Positions 28,846 to 40,737 of a stretch of 64,000 bases of DNA are shown here, piece after piece. Numbering within the stretch: the first letter of the stretch is position 1; every line of letters starts with the position of its first letter. This stretch comes from an uncultured Eubacteriales bacterium (GTDB taxonomy: Bacteria > Bacillota > Clostridia > Lachnospirales > Lachnospiraceae): NCBI GenBank assembly GCA_951800645.1, contig CATOIK010000011.1, positions 1 to 64,000 on the forward strand, written 5' to 3'. The position numbers and the translations under genes are program-made. Below the pieces are notes generated by a model. It made no database searches. It had not been told where the DNA came from and saw only the letters and a program-made list of their open reading frames with translations.

Positions 28846-30675
28846 TTATTTTTTCATCGCTGCCCGCTTCCGCATCGTCGGATCCAGAATCTTTTTCCGA
28901 ATCCGCAGATTCTCCGGCGTAACCTCTAAAAGCTCATCCGTATCAATAAACTCCAGGCACTGCTCCAGGCTCATCACCTTTTTCGGCACCAGCTTCAGCG
29001 CCTCATCTGCACTGGAAGACCGGGTATTCGTCAATTTCTTCGTCTTACAAACATTAACCTCAATATCTTCTGCCTTCGGATTCTGCCCAATCACCATGCC
29101 TGCATACACCTTCTCGCCGGGGCCTACAAACAAGAGTCCCCGCTCCTGAGCATTAAACAGACCGTAAGTAATGGTTTCGCCACTCTCGTATGCGATCAGA
29201 GAGCCTGTCTTTCGATAAGCTAAATCCCCTTTATAAGGGCCGTAGCCGTCAAAAATCGTATTCATAATACCATTTCCCTTGGTATCGGTCATGAACTCGC
29301 CCCGGTATCCAATCAGGCCTCTGGACGGAATGGCAATCTCTAACCGGGTATACCCCCCATTAGCCGGGCTCATACCCTGCAGCTCACCCTTTCTGGAAGT
29401 CAGCTTCTGAATAATGGCGCCGGTAAACTCCTCCGGCACATCAATGTAAGCAATCTCCATGGGCTCCAACTTCTGATTCCGCTCATTGGTCTTGTAAAGC
29501 ACCTCCGCCTTGCTGACTGCAAATTCAAAGCCTTCCCGGCGCATGTTCTCAATCAGAACCGACAGATGCAGCTCGCCCCGGCCGGACACCTTAAAGCAGT
29601 CGGGAGAATCCGTCTCCTCCACCCGCAGGCTTACATCCGTATTAAGCTCTCTGAACAGACGCTCCCTGATGTGGCGGGAGGTAACAAACTTTCCTTCCTG
29701 ACCTGCCAGAGGGCTGTCATTTACCATAAAGTTCATGGCAATGGTAGGCTCAGAAATCTTCTGGAAAGGAATGGCCTGCGGACGCTCCGGAGAACATAAG
29801 GTATCGCCGATATGCAGATCTGTAATGCCGGAAATCGCCACAATATCGCCGATGGACGCTTCCTGCACCTCCACCCGGTTCAAACCGTCAAACTGGTACA
29901 GCTTGCCAATCTTCACCTTCCGCAGCTTATCCGGGTCGTGATGGTTTACGATCACACACTCCTGATTCACCTTCAGAGAACCGTTGTCAATCTTGCCCAC
30001 ACCGATACGGCCTACATACTCGTTGTAGTCGATGGTGCTGATCAACATCTGGGTATCTGCATCCGGGTCTCCCTCCGGCGCCGGGATATAATCTACGATA
30101 GTCTCAAACAGAGGCCCCATATCTACAGCCTCATCCTCCAGATTCTTCTTGGCAAATCCGGACCGGGCAGATGCAAACACAAAAGGACAGTCTAACTGCT
30201 CGTCCGAAGCATCCAGATCCATTAAAAGCTCCAGGACTTCATCGATAACCTCCTCCGGACGGGCCTCCGGACGGTCGATCTTGTTGATGCAGACGATGAC
30301 AGACAGCTCCAGCTCCAGGGCTTTCTGCAGCACAAACTTGGTCTGAGGCATGGGGCCTTCATAAGCGTCTACCACCAGGATAACGCCGTTTACCATTTTC
30401 AGCACCCGCTCTACCTCGCCGCCGAAATCTGCATGGCCTGGGGTATCGATGATGTTAATCTTTTTATCCTTATAAAATACTGCCGTGTTCTTAGACAGAA
30501 TGGTGATGCCACGCTCCCTCTCGATGTCGTTGGAGTCCATGACCCGCTCTGCCACCTCCTGGTTGGCACGGAATACGCCGCTCTGCTTTAACAGCTCGTC
30601 TACCAAGGTAGTTTTACCGTGGTCAACATGGGCGATAATCGCAATATTTCTCACATCTTCTCTTTTCATTTTCAT
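28846..30675 (-). CDS. typA: Translational GTPase TypA/BipA
   Basis: 609 aa; [45 protein letters not shown]. Confidence 0.97.
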   Translation of the reverse strand: MKMKREDVRNIAIIAHVDHGKTTLVDELLKQSGVFRANQEVAERVMDSNDIERERGITILSKNTAVFYKDKKINIIDTPGHADFGGEVERVLKMVNGVILVVDAYEGPMPQTKFVLQKALELELSVIVCINKIDRPEARPEEVIDEVLELLMDLDASDEQLDCPFVFASARSGFAKKNLEDEAVDMGPLFETIVDYIPAPEGDPDADTQMLISTIDYNEYVGRIGVGKIDNGSLKVNQECVIVNHHDPDKLRKVKIGKLYQFDGLNRVEVQEASIGDIVAISGITDLHIGDTLCSPERPQAIPFQKISEPTIAMNFMVNDSPLAGQEGKFVTSRHIRERLFRELNTDVSLRVEETDSPDCFKVSGRGELHLSVLIENMRREGFEFAVSKAEVLYKTNERNQKLEPMEIAYIDVPEEFTGAIIQKLTSRKGELQGMSPANGGYTRLEIAIPSRGLIGYRGEFMTDTKGNGIMNTIFDGYGPYKGDLAYRKTGSLIAYESGETITYGLFNAQERGLLFVGPGEKVYAGMVIGQNPKAEDIEVNVCKTKKLTNTRSSSADEALKLVPKKVMSLEQCLEFIDTDELLEVTPENLRIRKKILDPTMRKRAAMKK

Positions 30676-30844
30676 AACAAATCTCTTCTTTCTCTGCTTA
30701 CGCTCTTTCTTTAAAAAAGCTAAGGACCACAGTCACTGGCCTTAGCTTTTAACTCTTATCACAACTATTTAATATAGCATCTGGAAACGGAGATTTCAAG
30801 CCATTTCTCCATATTTTCCAAGGTTTTTAAGCCTTTTGAAGCCT

Positions 30845-31501
30845 TCAGTCATCAAACAGCACCAGTTCCTCGTCTGCAAAGCCAAAAAACACCTGGCCCT
30901 CAGGCTGGATCAAAGCCCTGCCGCCGGTCTTTTCCGTTACCTGAGCCAAAAACGAGCCCTGCTGTTCCTCCGGAACCAGAAAAATCATGGATACCTGGTC
31001 TGTGTATTCTGTATCCAGAATGGTAATGCCCATCTGTCCTGCCACATACTGCAGCTTTCCGACACCATTGTAATCCGTTCCTATCCGAAGCCGCACTGCC
31101 GGCATTTTCTCCACAATCACACAGTTTTTCAACGCTTCCTGCACTGCCCCGGAATAGGCCCGCACAAGCCCGCCGGTGCCAAGCAGGGTTCCGCCGAAAT
31201 ACCGGGTTACCACCACACAGATATTTTTAAGTTCTGCCCCCAAAAGCACATCCAGCATAGGCCGCCCTGCAGTCTGGCTGGGCTCGCCGTCATCACTGCA
31301 GCGCTGCACCTGCCCCCGCTCTCCAATGATATAGGCCGAGCAGTTGTGTCTGGCGTCCCAATACTTCTTTCGCATTTCCTCAATGAAAGCAACGGCCTCC
31401 TCCTCGCTCTCCACCGGTCTGGCAGTGGCGATGAACCGGGATTTTTTCTCCACCAGCTCCCCTTCTCCGCCCCGGTATAAAATCTTATAATTTCCTATCA
31501 T
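30845..31501 (-). CDS. YigZ/IMPACT family protein
   Basis: 218 aa; KSRFIATARPV, CSDDGEPSQTAGRPML, VVTRYFGGTLLGTGGLVRAY. Confidence 0.93.
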   Translation of the reverse strand: MIGNYKILYRGGEGELVEKKSRFIATARPVESEEEAVAFIEEMRKKYWDARHNCSAYIIGERGQVQRCSDDGEPSQTAGRPMLDVLLGAELKNICVVVTRYFGGTLLGTGGLVRAYSGAVQEALKNCVIVEKMPAVRLRIGTDYNGVGKLQYVAGQMGITILDTEYTDQVSMIFLVPEEQQGSFLAQVTEKTGGRALIQPEGQVFFGFADEELVLFDD

Positions 31502-31600
31502 AACAGGTCTTTATTCCTTCCCTTTCGGCAATACTAAATCTATATAGCATCATAACAGGAAACCAGGCTTCTGACAAGTCTACAAACAGTAACAAGATTA

Positions 31601-31629
31601 TTGAATTGTCTTCCTGTTTTTGGTATAAT
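31601..31629 (+). promoter_or_regulatory. Sigma-A type promoter for the PBP gene
   Basis: TTGAAT-N17-TATAAT upstream of AAAGGAGG at about 31660. Confidence 0.7.
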
Positions 31630-31677
31630 GATATGTGGGTTTTTCTATGAAAAATCTTCAAAGGAGGACAACATCCT

Positions 31678-34395
31678 ATGAATTACGGAAAGCAAGCAAC
31701 TGAAAAAAAGATAAAAGCAGCCAGCTCTAATACAAAAAAATATACTACCCGGGTTTTCCTCACCTTTCTGAAAACCTGCCTGATCTTATGTATGTTCGGT
31801 GTTCTGGTGGGAACCAGCACCGGAATCGGTATGCTGATGGGCATCATTGACAATGCACCGGAGCTGAATGTGGACAGCATCGTTCCGGCAGGCTATGCCA
31901 CCACGGTCTACGACAACGCAGGAAACTTAACAGACACCCTGGTCCAGACCGGCTCCAACCGGGAGGAAGCCTCCTACGAGGAGCTTCCCCAGGATTTGAT
32001 CGATGCGTTCGTAGCCATTGAGGACGCCCGGTTTTGGACCCACAACGGCATTGACTTACGGTCCATCACCCGTGCGGCAGTAGGCGTGCTGACGGGAGAA
32101 AACCGAGGCGGCGGCAGCACCATCACCCAGCAGTTGATCAAAAACAATGTTTTCAACGGCGGCATGGAAACCAGCTTCGGCGCCAAATTAGAGCGAAAGA
32201 TCCAGGAACAGTATCTGGCTCTGCAGCTTACCAAATCCATGGACCGGAAGCTGATCCTAACCAACTATTTAAACACCATCAACTTAGGCAGCAACGCTCT
32301 GGGTGTGAAAGTGGCGGCTCAGCGGTATTTTAATAAGGATGTTTCGGAGCTGACCCTGTCTGAGTGTACGGTCATCGCCGGCATCACCCAGAATCCGTCT
32401 AAATTAAACCCCATTACCGGTCAGGAAGACAATGCGGAAAAACGCAAGGTCATCCTCCAGTATATGTTTGAGCAGGGGTACATCACCAAAGAGGAGCAGG
32501 AGGAGGCCCTGGCCGACGATGTTTACTCACGGATTCAAAATGTAGACCTGATTTCCAAAGAAAATGCCACGCCCTACAGCTACTTCACCGATGAGCTGAC
32601 TCAGCAGGTGAAAGACACCCTGATGGAAAAGCTGGGCTACACAGAAACCCAGGCCCACAATCTGTTATACAGCGGCGGCCTGCAGATTTTCACCACTCAG
32701 GATCCGGCCATCCAGGCCATTGTAGATGAAGAAGTCAACAATCCGGATAACTACACAGCCAAGCGCTATTCTGTAGAGTACCGCCTGTCTGTAACGCACG
32801 CAGACGGAACCACCGAACATTTCTCGGAAAAGAGCCTGCTGTCCTGGCACAAGAATGTGCTTCACGACAAGCACGACGGCCTTTATAACAGCGAGGAAGC
32901 CGCACAGCAGGACCTCGACGCCTACAAGGCTTGGCTGTTAAAGGAAGGGGACGCCATCATCGGTGAAACCACCTCCATGATTCTGCAGCCTCAGGTTTCC
33001 TTTGTAGTGATAGATCAGCACACCGGCTATGTAAAAGCTATCAGCGGCGGCCGCGGCGCCAAGACAGCCAGCCTGACCTTAAACCGCGCCACCAACACTC
33101 CGCGGCAGCCTGGCTCTACCTTCAAGGTAATCTCCGCATTTGCACCGGCCATTGACACCTGCGGAGACACCCTGGCCTCCGTATATTATGATTCCGTTTA
33201 CACCGTTGGAAACAAGACCTTTAAAAACTGGTACAGCCAGGGCTATACCGGCTACTCCAGCCTGCGGGACGGCATTATTTACTCCATGAACATCGTAGCG
33301 GTAAGATGCCTGATGGAAACTGTATCGCCCCAGTTGGGACTGGAATATGCCCAGAACTTCGGCATTACCACCTTAACCTCCGACGACCTGGGCGCTTCCC
33401 AGGCACTGGGCGGACTGACCATAGGCGTCAGCAACCTGGAAATGACTGCGGCCTACGCCTCCATCGCCAATGGCGGCGTATACACGAAACCCGTATTCTT
33501 TACTAAGATCCTGGACCATAACGGCAAGATCCTGATTAACAATGAGCCGGAAACCCACCGGGTTTTAAAGGACTCTACGGCGTTCCTTCTGACCGACGCC
33601 ATGGCAGATTCCACGGAGAGCAACCGGAAGTTCGGCAGTTCCATTAACTCCACCAGTACCCGGTCTCACATTCCCGGCATGTCTACGGCAGGAAAGAGCG
33701 GCACTACCTCCAACAACAATGACATCTGGTTTGTAGGCTACACTCCCTACTATACTGCCGGCGTCTGGGGCGGCTGCGACGACAACCAGAAGCTGACCTA
33801 TGTAAACGGCGGCACCTCCTTCCACAAGGACATCTGGCGGAAAATTATGAGCCGCATCCACGAAGGTCTGGAGGATCCGGGCTTTGAGATTCCGGACAGC
33901 GTTGAAACTGCGGAAGTATGCCGCAAGTCCGGCAAGCTGGCTGTTCCCGGCGTCTGCTCAGGTGATCCCAGAGGCAGCGCCGTCTATACAGAATATTTTG
34001 CCAAAGGCACGGTTCCCACAGAAATGTGTGATGTCCATGTACGGGCAAGCATCTGCAGCACCACCGAAAAACTGGCCGGCAGCAACTGTTCCCGGTATTC
34101 CAGCATCCGGCTGGCAATCCCGGTGGATGCGGAAGGCTCCACAGACGATTCCAAATATGCGCTGCCTACTACTGTCTGCCCCGGCCACGCATTTACCATT
34201 ATAGACCCAACTGCAGGCGCAGTAACTCCGGAGGGCGGTCCTGTTCCGGAAGGACCTCCTGCAGGTTCCCTTGGCCCGGCTGGTCCCGGCTACGCCCCCA
34301 CCAGTCCGGTTATCACTTCCCCCGGCAGCAGCGGCCCTGTAAGTGCCCCCGGCTCCAGCGGCCCCATAAGCGTCCCCGGCCCCAGCGGTTATTAA
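31678..34395 (+). CDS. Class A penicillin-binding protein (PBP1A-like)
   Basis: 905 aa; EDARFWTHNGIDLRSITRAA, GGGSTITQQLIKN, RQPGSTFKV, GKSGTT. Confidence 0.95.
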   Translation: MNYGKQATEKKIKAASSNTKKYTTRVFLTFLKTCLILCMFGVLVGTSTGIGMLMGIIDNAPELNVDSIVPAGYATTVYDNAGNLTDTLVQTGSNREEASYEELPQDLIDAFVAIEDARFWTHNGIDLRSITRAAVGVLTGENRGGGSTITQQLIKNNVFNGGMETSFGAKLERKIQEQYLALQLTKSMDRKLILTNYLNTINLGSNALGVKVAAQRYFNKDVSELTLSECTVIAGITQNPSKLNPITGQEDNAEKRKVILQYMFEQGYITKEEQEEALADDVYSRIQNVDLISKENATPYSYFTDELTQQVKDTLMEKLGYTETQAHNLLYSGGLQIFTTQDPAIQAIVDEEVNNPDNYTAKRYSVEYRLSVTHADGTTEHFSEKSLLSWHKNVLHDKHDGLYNSEEAAQQDLDAYKAWLLKEGDAIIGETTSMILQPQVSFVVIDQHTGYVKAISGGRGAKTASLTLNRATNTPRQPGSTFKVISAFAPAIDTCGDTLASVYYDSVYTVGNKTFKNWYSQGYTGYSSLRDGIIYSMNIVAVRCLMETVSPQLGLEYAQNFGITTLTSDDLGASQALGGLTIGVSNLEMTAAYASIANGGVYTKPVFFTKILDHNGKILINNEPETHRVLKDSTAFLLTDAMADSTESNRKFGSSINSTSTRSHIPGMSTAGKSGTTSNNNDIWFVGYTPYYTAGVWGGCDDNQKLTYVNGGTSFHKDIWRKIMSRIHEGLEDPGFEIPDSVETAEVCRKSGKLAVPGVCSGDPRGSAVYTEYFAKGTVPTEMCDVHVRASICSTTEKLAGSNCSRYSSIRLAIPVDAEGSTDDSKYALPTTVCPGHAFTIIDPTAGAVTPEGGPVPEGPPAGSLGPAGPGYAPTSPVITSPGSSGPVSAPGSSGPISVPGPSGY

Positions 34396-34402
34396 AACTA
34401 TA

Positions 34403-34456
34403 AAATCCCAGATGTGTCTGAATGCATACAGTAAACAGACACCTCTGGGATTTTTA
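34403..34456 (+). terminator. Rho-independent terminator after the PBP gene
   Basis: AAATCCCAGA-GTGTCTG...CAGACACCTCTGGGATTTTTAT. Confidence 0.9.
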
Positions 34457-34512
34457 TGCAGTACAAAATAATAGGAAAAAGAAAAAGCCCAGCATCTGCT
34501 GGACTTTTCCGA

Positions 34513-34849
34513 TGGACCTGAGGGGAATCGAACCCCTGTCCGAAAACCAATTCCCTGTTCTTCTACTATCATAGTCTATTCTTTTTCATTCCCTCCACCC
34601 TACGGGAACAGACACCCTTAAGGCTTCAGTAGCTTCATAATACGCCCATGCAGGCAAAGCTTACTGCATGTCGTTTCTCACATAGTCGATGCCAGGTTCT
34701 TAAGGTGTGAGTGCCCTAAGGCTGACAGCAGCCATTAGGCTGCGTATGCTAAATTATCTTCAGCGTTTAATTTTAAGTTTGCCATTTGACGCATTGCATG
34801 CGGATAGCTTCACCAGCTGCATGACCCCCGTCGAAACCAGTACAAGCCC
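34513..34849 (-). ncRNA. ssrA: tmRNA
   Basis: 5' GGGCTTGTACTGGTTTCGACGGGGGTCATGCAGC pairs with 3' CAGGTCC; T-arm ACAGGGGTTCGATTCCCCT; tag ORF 34735-34782 encodes ANLKLNAEDNLAYAA*. Confidence 0.97.
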
Positions 34850-34956
34850 TTACTGGGTCACCGCGACTTATCGGTGGATTTTCATTGTAGCACAGGCGTA
34901 TCCGGCTGTCAACCAGGGTACGCCTGTTGTAAGTCTTTTGTAAGTTTTCCAGAATC

Positions 34957-35982
34957 TTACAGGATTTTCCGAATCCAGCCTTCCGGCGCCTCTACGGTAC
35001 CCATCTGGATACCGGTCAAGGTCTCGTAAAGCTTTTTGGTTACCGGTCCCATCTCGTTCATGCCGCTGGCAAAGCAGATCTCTTTTCCGTGGTCTACTAC
35101 CTTGCCTACCGGAGAGATGACTGCTGCGGTGCCGCACAGGCCGCACTCAGCAAAGTCAGAAAGCTCAGACAGTTTCACTGGCCGCTGGGTTACCTTAAGA
35201 CCTAAATAATGCTCTGCCACATACACCAGAGACCGTCTGGTAATAGACGGCAGAATGGAATCGGACTTAGGCGTTACTACCTGGCCGTCCTTGGTCACAA
35301 ACAGGAAGTTGGCCCCTCCGGTCTCCTCCACATAGGTTCTTGTAGCCGGATCCAGGAACATGTTTTCATCATAGCCTGCTGCATGAGCTGTCATGTTGGC
35401 ATGGAGACTCATGGCGTAGTTCAGTCCTGCCTTTACATGGCCGGTACCGTGAGGCGCTGCCCGGTCGAAATCACTGACACAGAGGGTCAGAGGCTTTACG
35501 CCGCCCTTAAAGTAAGGACCTACCGGAGTTCCAAACAGGCGGAACTGGTACTGATCCGACGGCTTTACGCCGATTACCGGGCCGGAGGCAAACATATAAG
35601 GCCGCAAATAAAAGGTAGCCCCGCTGCCAAAGGGGGGAACCCAGGCGGCGTTAGCCCGCACCACCTGGTCTACTGCCTCTAAAAAGCGCTCCTTCGGGAA
35701 AACCGGCATTTCCAGTCTTTTACAGGAATCCATCATCCGCTCTGCATTTAAATCCGGGCGGAAGGTGACAATGCTGCCGTCCTGCGTGGTGTAGGCTTTG
35801 AGGCCTTCAAAGCACTCCTGGCAGTACTGTAAAATTCCGGCGCACTCGTTGATTACCACATTGGAATCTGCAGTCATGCAGCCCTCGTCCCAGGCTCCGT
35901 CCTTATAGTTGGCTACATACCGCATGTCTGTAGGCATGTAGCTAAATCCGATATTTCCCCAGTCCAGATTTTTCTTTTCCAT
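34957..35982 (-). CDS. ilvE: Branched-chain amino acid aminotransferase
   Basis: 341 aa; ECFEGLKAYTTQDG, NYAMSLHANMTAHAAGYDENMFLDPATRTYVEETGGANFLFV. Confidence 0.95.
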   Translation of the reverse strand: MEKKNLDWGNIGFSYMPTDMRYVANYKDGAWDEGCMTADSNVVINECAGILQYCQECFEGLKAYTTQDGSIVTFRPDLNAERMMDSCKRLEMPVFPKERFLEAVDQVVRANAAWVPPFGSGATFYLRPYMFASGPVIGVKPSDQYQFRLFGTPVGPYFKGGVKPLTLCVSDFDRAAPHGTGHVKAGLNYAMSLHANMTAHAAGYDENMFLDPATRTYVEETGGANFLFVTKDGQVVTPKSDSILPSITRRSLVYVAEHYLGLKVTQRPVKLSELSDFAECGLCGTAAVISPVGKVVDHGKEICFASGMNEMGPVTKKLYETLTGIQMGTVEAPEGWIRKIL

Positions 35983-36180
35983 GTCTGTACCTCTGCTCCC
36001 TCTTTTTATAGTATAGCTCTCACTTGATTAAAAGTTATTATAGTCTTATTATCCGGTAAAATCAATGATTCTTTTCCAATTCCTGTATATCTGTCTCTCA
36101 TAGCTGCCATAACCCAAACAAATTGCAGTTTTCTCTATTATAACCTATAACTAAGACCGTTTTGCCAGCACCTTTTCTTT

Positions 36181-36642
36181 TTACCGCAGCTTCTCCTTGT
36201 ACTCCCGCTCTACTTCCCGCTTTGCATCCTTTTTAGCAAGATCGGCCCGCTTGTCGTACAGTTTCTTGCCTCGTGCCAGACCAATCTCCACCTTCACCAG
36301 ACTTCCCTTGAAATACACCTGCAAAGGTACCAGGGTAAATCCCTTTTCCCGGATCTTCCCCTCCAGCTTATCAATTTCGCTTCTGTGAAGCAGAAGCTTT
36401 CTGGACCGCAGCGGGTCTTTATTGAAAATATTTCCCTTCTCATAGGGGTTGATGTGCATGCCGTGAACATACACCTCCCCCTTTTCAATCCTTACAAATG
36501 CCTCCTTGATGCTGCAGTGGCCCATCCGGATAGACTTTACCTCTGTGCCGAACAGCTCAATGCCGCACTCAATTTTCTCGTCAATAAAATAGTCGTGGTA
36601 AGCCTTTTTGTTGTTGGCTACCAGCTTAAATGCATCCTTCAC
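36181..36642 (-). CDS. smpB: SsrA-binding protein
   Basis: 153 aa; [43 protein letters not shown]. Confidence 0.97.
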   Translation of the reverse strand: MKDAFKLVANNKKAYHDYFIDEKIECGIELFGTEVKSIRMGHCSIKEAFVRIEKGEVYVHGMHINPYEKGNIFNKDPLRSRKLLLHRSEIDKLEGKIREKGFTLVPLQVYFKGSLVKVEIGLARGKKLYDKRADLAKKDAKREVEREYKEKLR

Positions 36643-36646
36643 CTGC

Positions 36647-38800
36647 CTATTCCTCCCTGTCTTCCTCCTTAGCCGGAAGAAAATCGATGGTTCTGGTAAG
36701 ACGGTCCGTTCCGGAAACCTCTACCTTTACCTTCTGGCCAAGACGATAAACCTGACCGCAGCGTTCTCCCCGCAGCTCCATCTTCGCCTCATCAAATACA
36801 TAGTAGTCCCCATGCAGCTCATTTACATGGACCAGGCCCTCTACCGTATTAGGCAGCTCCACATAAAAGCCCCAGTTGGTTACGCCGGAGACAACGCCCT
36901 CGTAAACCTGGCCGATTCGGTCTGCCATGTACTGGCACTTCTTCAGCTTTACAGTTTCCCGCTCTGCCTCCTCAGCTCTCCGCTCTGTAGAGGAGCACTG
37001 GATGGTAACTCCTGCCAGAATACTATCATAATGGGAAATCCGTCCCTCTGTCAACCTTCCATGGAGATTTTCCTTAATAATCCGATGGATCTGTAAATCA
37101 GGGTATCTTCTTATGGGAGAAGTAAAATGGGTGTAGTATTTCGCTGCCAGCCCGAAATGTCCGGTGCACTGAGGCATATATTTGGCCTGGCGCATGGAAC
37201 GCAGGGTCAGGCGGCTAATTAAGGCCTCCTCCTGGCTGCCCTCGATCCGCTCCAGAAGCTTCTGCAGCTCCTTGGGATGCACCTCTCCGTTCTGGGTGCG
37301 GATATGGTAGCCAAAGTTGTTGATAAACAGGCCCAGCCGCTTCATTTTTTCCGGATCCGGATTGTCGTGGGTTCGGTACACAAAGGGCAAATCCTGCCAA
37401 AAATAATCCTCTGCAATGGTTTCGTTGGCCATCAGCATAAAATCCTCGATAATCCGGGTGGCTGCGTTGCGCTCATAGGGCTTTATCTCCGCTGGCCGGC
37501 CTTTTTCGTCCAGAATAATTTTCGTTTCCGGAAAATCAAAGTCAATGGAGCCGCGGCTGTAACGCCGCTTCCGCAGAATATCCGCCAGTTCCTTCATCAG
37601 AAGGAACATGTCTGTCTCTGCCGCCTCCATGCCTTCCTGCTTTTCCTCCCCAGCCTGGATTATCTCGTTTACCGCCGTGTAGGACATTCTCCGGTCTACC
37701 CGGATCAAGGTCTCTGCAATCTCATGGCCCAGCACCCGCCCATCATAATCAATCTCCATGATACAGCTTAATGCCAGACGGTCCTGGCCCTCATTCAGAG
37801 AACAGATTCCGTTGGAAAGACGATGGGGCAGCATGGGAATGACCCGGTCCACCAGATACACGCTGGTGCCTCGCTTTAAGGCTTCCTTATCCAGCGGGCT
37901 TCCCTCTGTCACATAATGGCTTACATCTGCAATATGAACCCCCAGTTTATAGCCGTAGTCCTCTCTGCTGATGGTAATGGCATCGTCTAAGTCTTTCGCG
38001 TCCTCTCCGTCTATGGTTACGGTCTGCCAGTCCCGAATGTCTTTCCGTCCGGCCTTTTCTTCCTCCAGCACCTCATCCGGAATCCGGCTTACCTGCGCCA
38101 TCACCTCTGCCGGATATTCCTCCGGAATGCCGTAGGCCTTCACAATGGATAAAATGTCGGTGCCTGGGTCGTTTACATGGCCGATAATCTCTGTCACAAC
38201 CCCTTCCGGCTGTTTTCGTCCTCCGCCGTAATCAGTCAGCCTTACCACCACCTTGTGGCCGGTGACAGCGCCCAGGTCCTTTCCTTCCGGGATAAACACA
38301 TCTGCTGCAATCTTCTGATTATCCGGGATTACAAAGCCGAAATGTTTATTTTTCTGATAATATCCTACCAAAGTCTGGTTTGCCCGCTCCAGCACCTTAA
38401 CCACTGTGCCTTCCGGTCGTTTTCCGCCTCTGGCCGGCCAGACCTCTACCTGCACCGTATCCCCGTGCATGGCTCCTCCTGTCCGGTCTGTCCCGATGAA
38501 AATATCCTGTTCCAGATTTTCCACGGTCACAAAGCCGAAGCCTCTGGCATTTCCGGAAAATACGCCGGTCAGCCGCTTTACTTCCGGCAGACCATACTTG
38601 CCCCGGCGGGACAAAGCGATGGTTCCGTCCTCCACCAAAGCGTCCAAAACCTCCTTAAGCTCCTCCCGCTGCTCCCTGGGCACATTTAAAAGCATAGCCA
38701 GCTCCTTTAATTTCATGGGTACATAGGTCGGGTCGCCAAAAAGCGGCGCCAACCGCTCTTTTTTCTCTTTTAATAATTCTTCTGTCATAATTCTCCTCAC
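36647..38800 (-). CDS. rnr: Ribonuclease R
   Basis: 717 aa; [43 protein letters not shown]-terminal S1 domain. Confidence 0.97.
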   Translation of the reverse strand: MRRIMTEELLKEKKERLAPLFGDPTYVPMKLKELAMLLNVPREQREELKEVLDALVEDGTIALSRRGKYGLPEVKRLTGVFSGNARGFGFVTVENLEQDIFIGTDRTGGAMHGDTVQVEVWPARGGKRPEGTVVKVLERANQTLVGYYQKNKHFGFVIPDNQKIAADVFIPEGKDLGAVTGHKVVVRLTDYGGGRKQPEGVVTEIIGHVNDPGTDILSIVKAYGIPEEYPAEVMAQVSRIPDEVLEEEKAGRKDIRDWQTVTIDGEDAKDLDDAITISREDYGYKLGVHIADVSHYVTEGSPLDKEALKRGTSVYLVDRVIPMLPHRLSNGICSLNEGQDRLALSCIMEIDYDGRVLGHEIAETLIRVDRRMSYTAVNEIIQAGEEKQEGMEAAETDMFLLMKELADILRKRRYSRGSIDFDFPETKIILDEKGRPAEIKPYERNAATRIIEDFMLMANETIAEDYFWQDLPFVYRTHDNPDPEKMKRLGLFINNFGYHIRTQNGEVHPKELQKLLERIEGSQEEALISRLTLRSMRQAKYMPQCTGHFGLAAKYYTHFTSPIRRYPDLQIHRIIKENLHGRLTEGRISHYDSILAGVTIQCSSTERRAEEAERETVKLKKCQYMADRIGQVYEGVVSGVTNWGFYVELPNTVEGLVHVNELHGDYYVFDEAKMELRGERCGQVYRLGQKVKVEVSGTDRLTRTIDFLPAKEEDREE

Positions 38801-38844
38801 TGCAACAGCAAACTTGTTATCACTTCACACGAAGCAGGAAAAAA

Positions 38845-38964
38845 GAGTCCGGTTCACCGGACTCTCGCGCCGGAGCGCGTCTGCGTCAGCAGACATTTTC
38901 CTTAAGCGCAAAGTGCGCATCCCGCGGAGCGTTTTTGTTTCATAGGGCGAACTTTCCTATGAAA
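38845..38964. repeat. 120-nt hairpin-array dispersed repeat, copy A
   Basis: GAGTCCGGTTCACCGGACTC...TTTCATAGGGCGAACTTTCCTATGAAA; 119 of 120 nt identical by eye to 63609-63728. Confidence 0.95.
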
Positions 38965-38966
38965 CA

Positions 38967-39000
38967 AAAAGCACCCTTGTTTCCAAGAGTGCTTCATCCT
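38967..39000 (-). terminator. Rho-independent terminator downstream of secG
   Basis: Minus strand GCACTCTTGGAAACAAGGGTGCTTTTTG. Confidence 0.8.
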
Positions 39001-39003
39001 TCC

Positions 39004-39231
39004 TTACAGTACATTCAAAATCAGCGCCAGTACCAGAAATGCAGCTGCTGCAGCGGTAGTAAACTTCTGCAGGTTGCCCTCCATGGAACGGCCCTTATTC
39101 TTACCCCAGTAAGTGTCTGCCATACCGCTGATGGCTCCCAGTCCTGCAGACTTGCCTTCCTGAAGCAGCACAACAATGGTTAAAAATACGCATATAAGAA
39201 TAAAAATCACCGATAAGATCGTCTTCAGCAT
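39004..39231 (-). CDS. secG: Preprotein translocase subunit SecG
   Basis: 75 aa; two TM helices, LLQEGKSAGLGAISG. Confidence 0.93.
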   Translation of the reverse strand: MLKTILSVIFILICVFLTIVVLLQEGKSAGLGAISGMADTYWGKNKGRSMEGNLQKFTTAAAAAFLVLALILNVL

Positions 39232-39352
39232 GATTCATGCACCTCCTAAGTAATTAACATTACTATCTTAGCACACTCCTGCAGAAAAGACAAGCACTAT
39301 TTTCTTACCTGTCCGGGATGCTCTCTATGGTCTCTCTATGGGCCGCAGTCCT

Positions 39353-40648
<1,296 letters not shown>

Positions 40649-40737
40649 CTAACCCTGTGGCAACAGTTTATAAACCATTACCCATCTAGAATAAGGATAG
40701 CCATTTTCCTGAATTTCTATGCTTTCAAATCCAACTC

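Noticed and set aside
33958-34572. 204-aa minus-strand ORF overlapping the PBP gene and tmRNA 3' end
   Set aside because: Antisense to a strong coding region and terminator; no recognisable domain.
38177-38726. Plus-strand ORFs opposite rnr
   Set aside because: Antisense frames with no domain signature; rnr is clearly coding on the minus strand.
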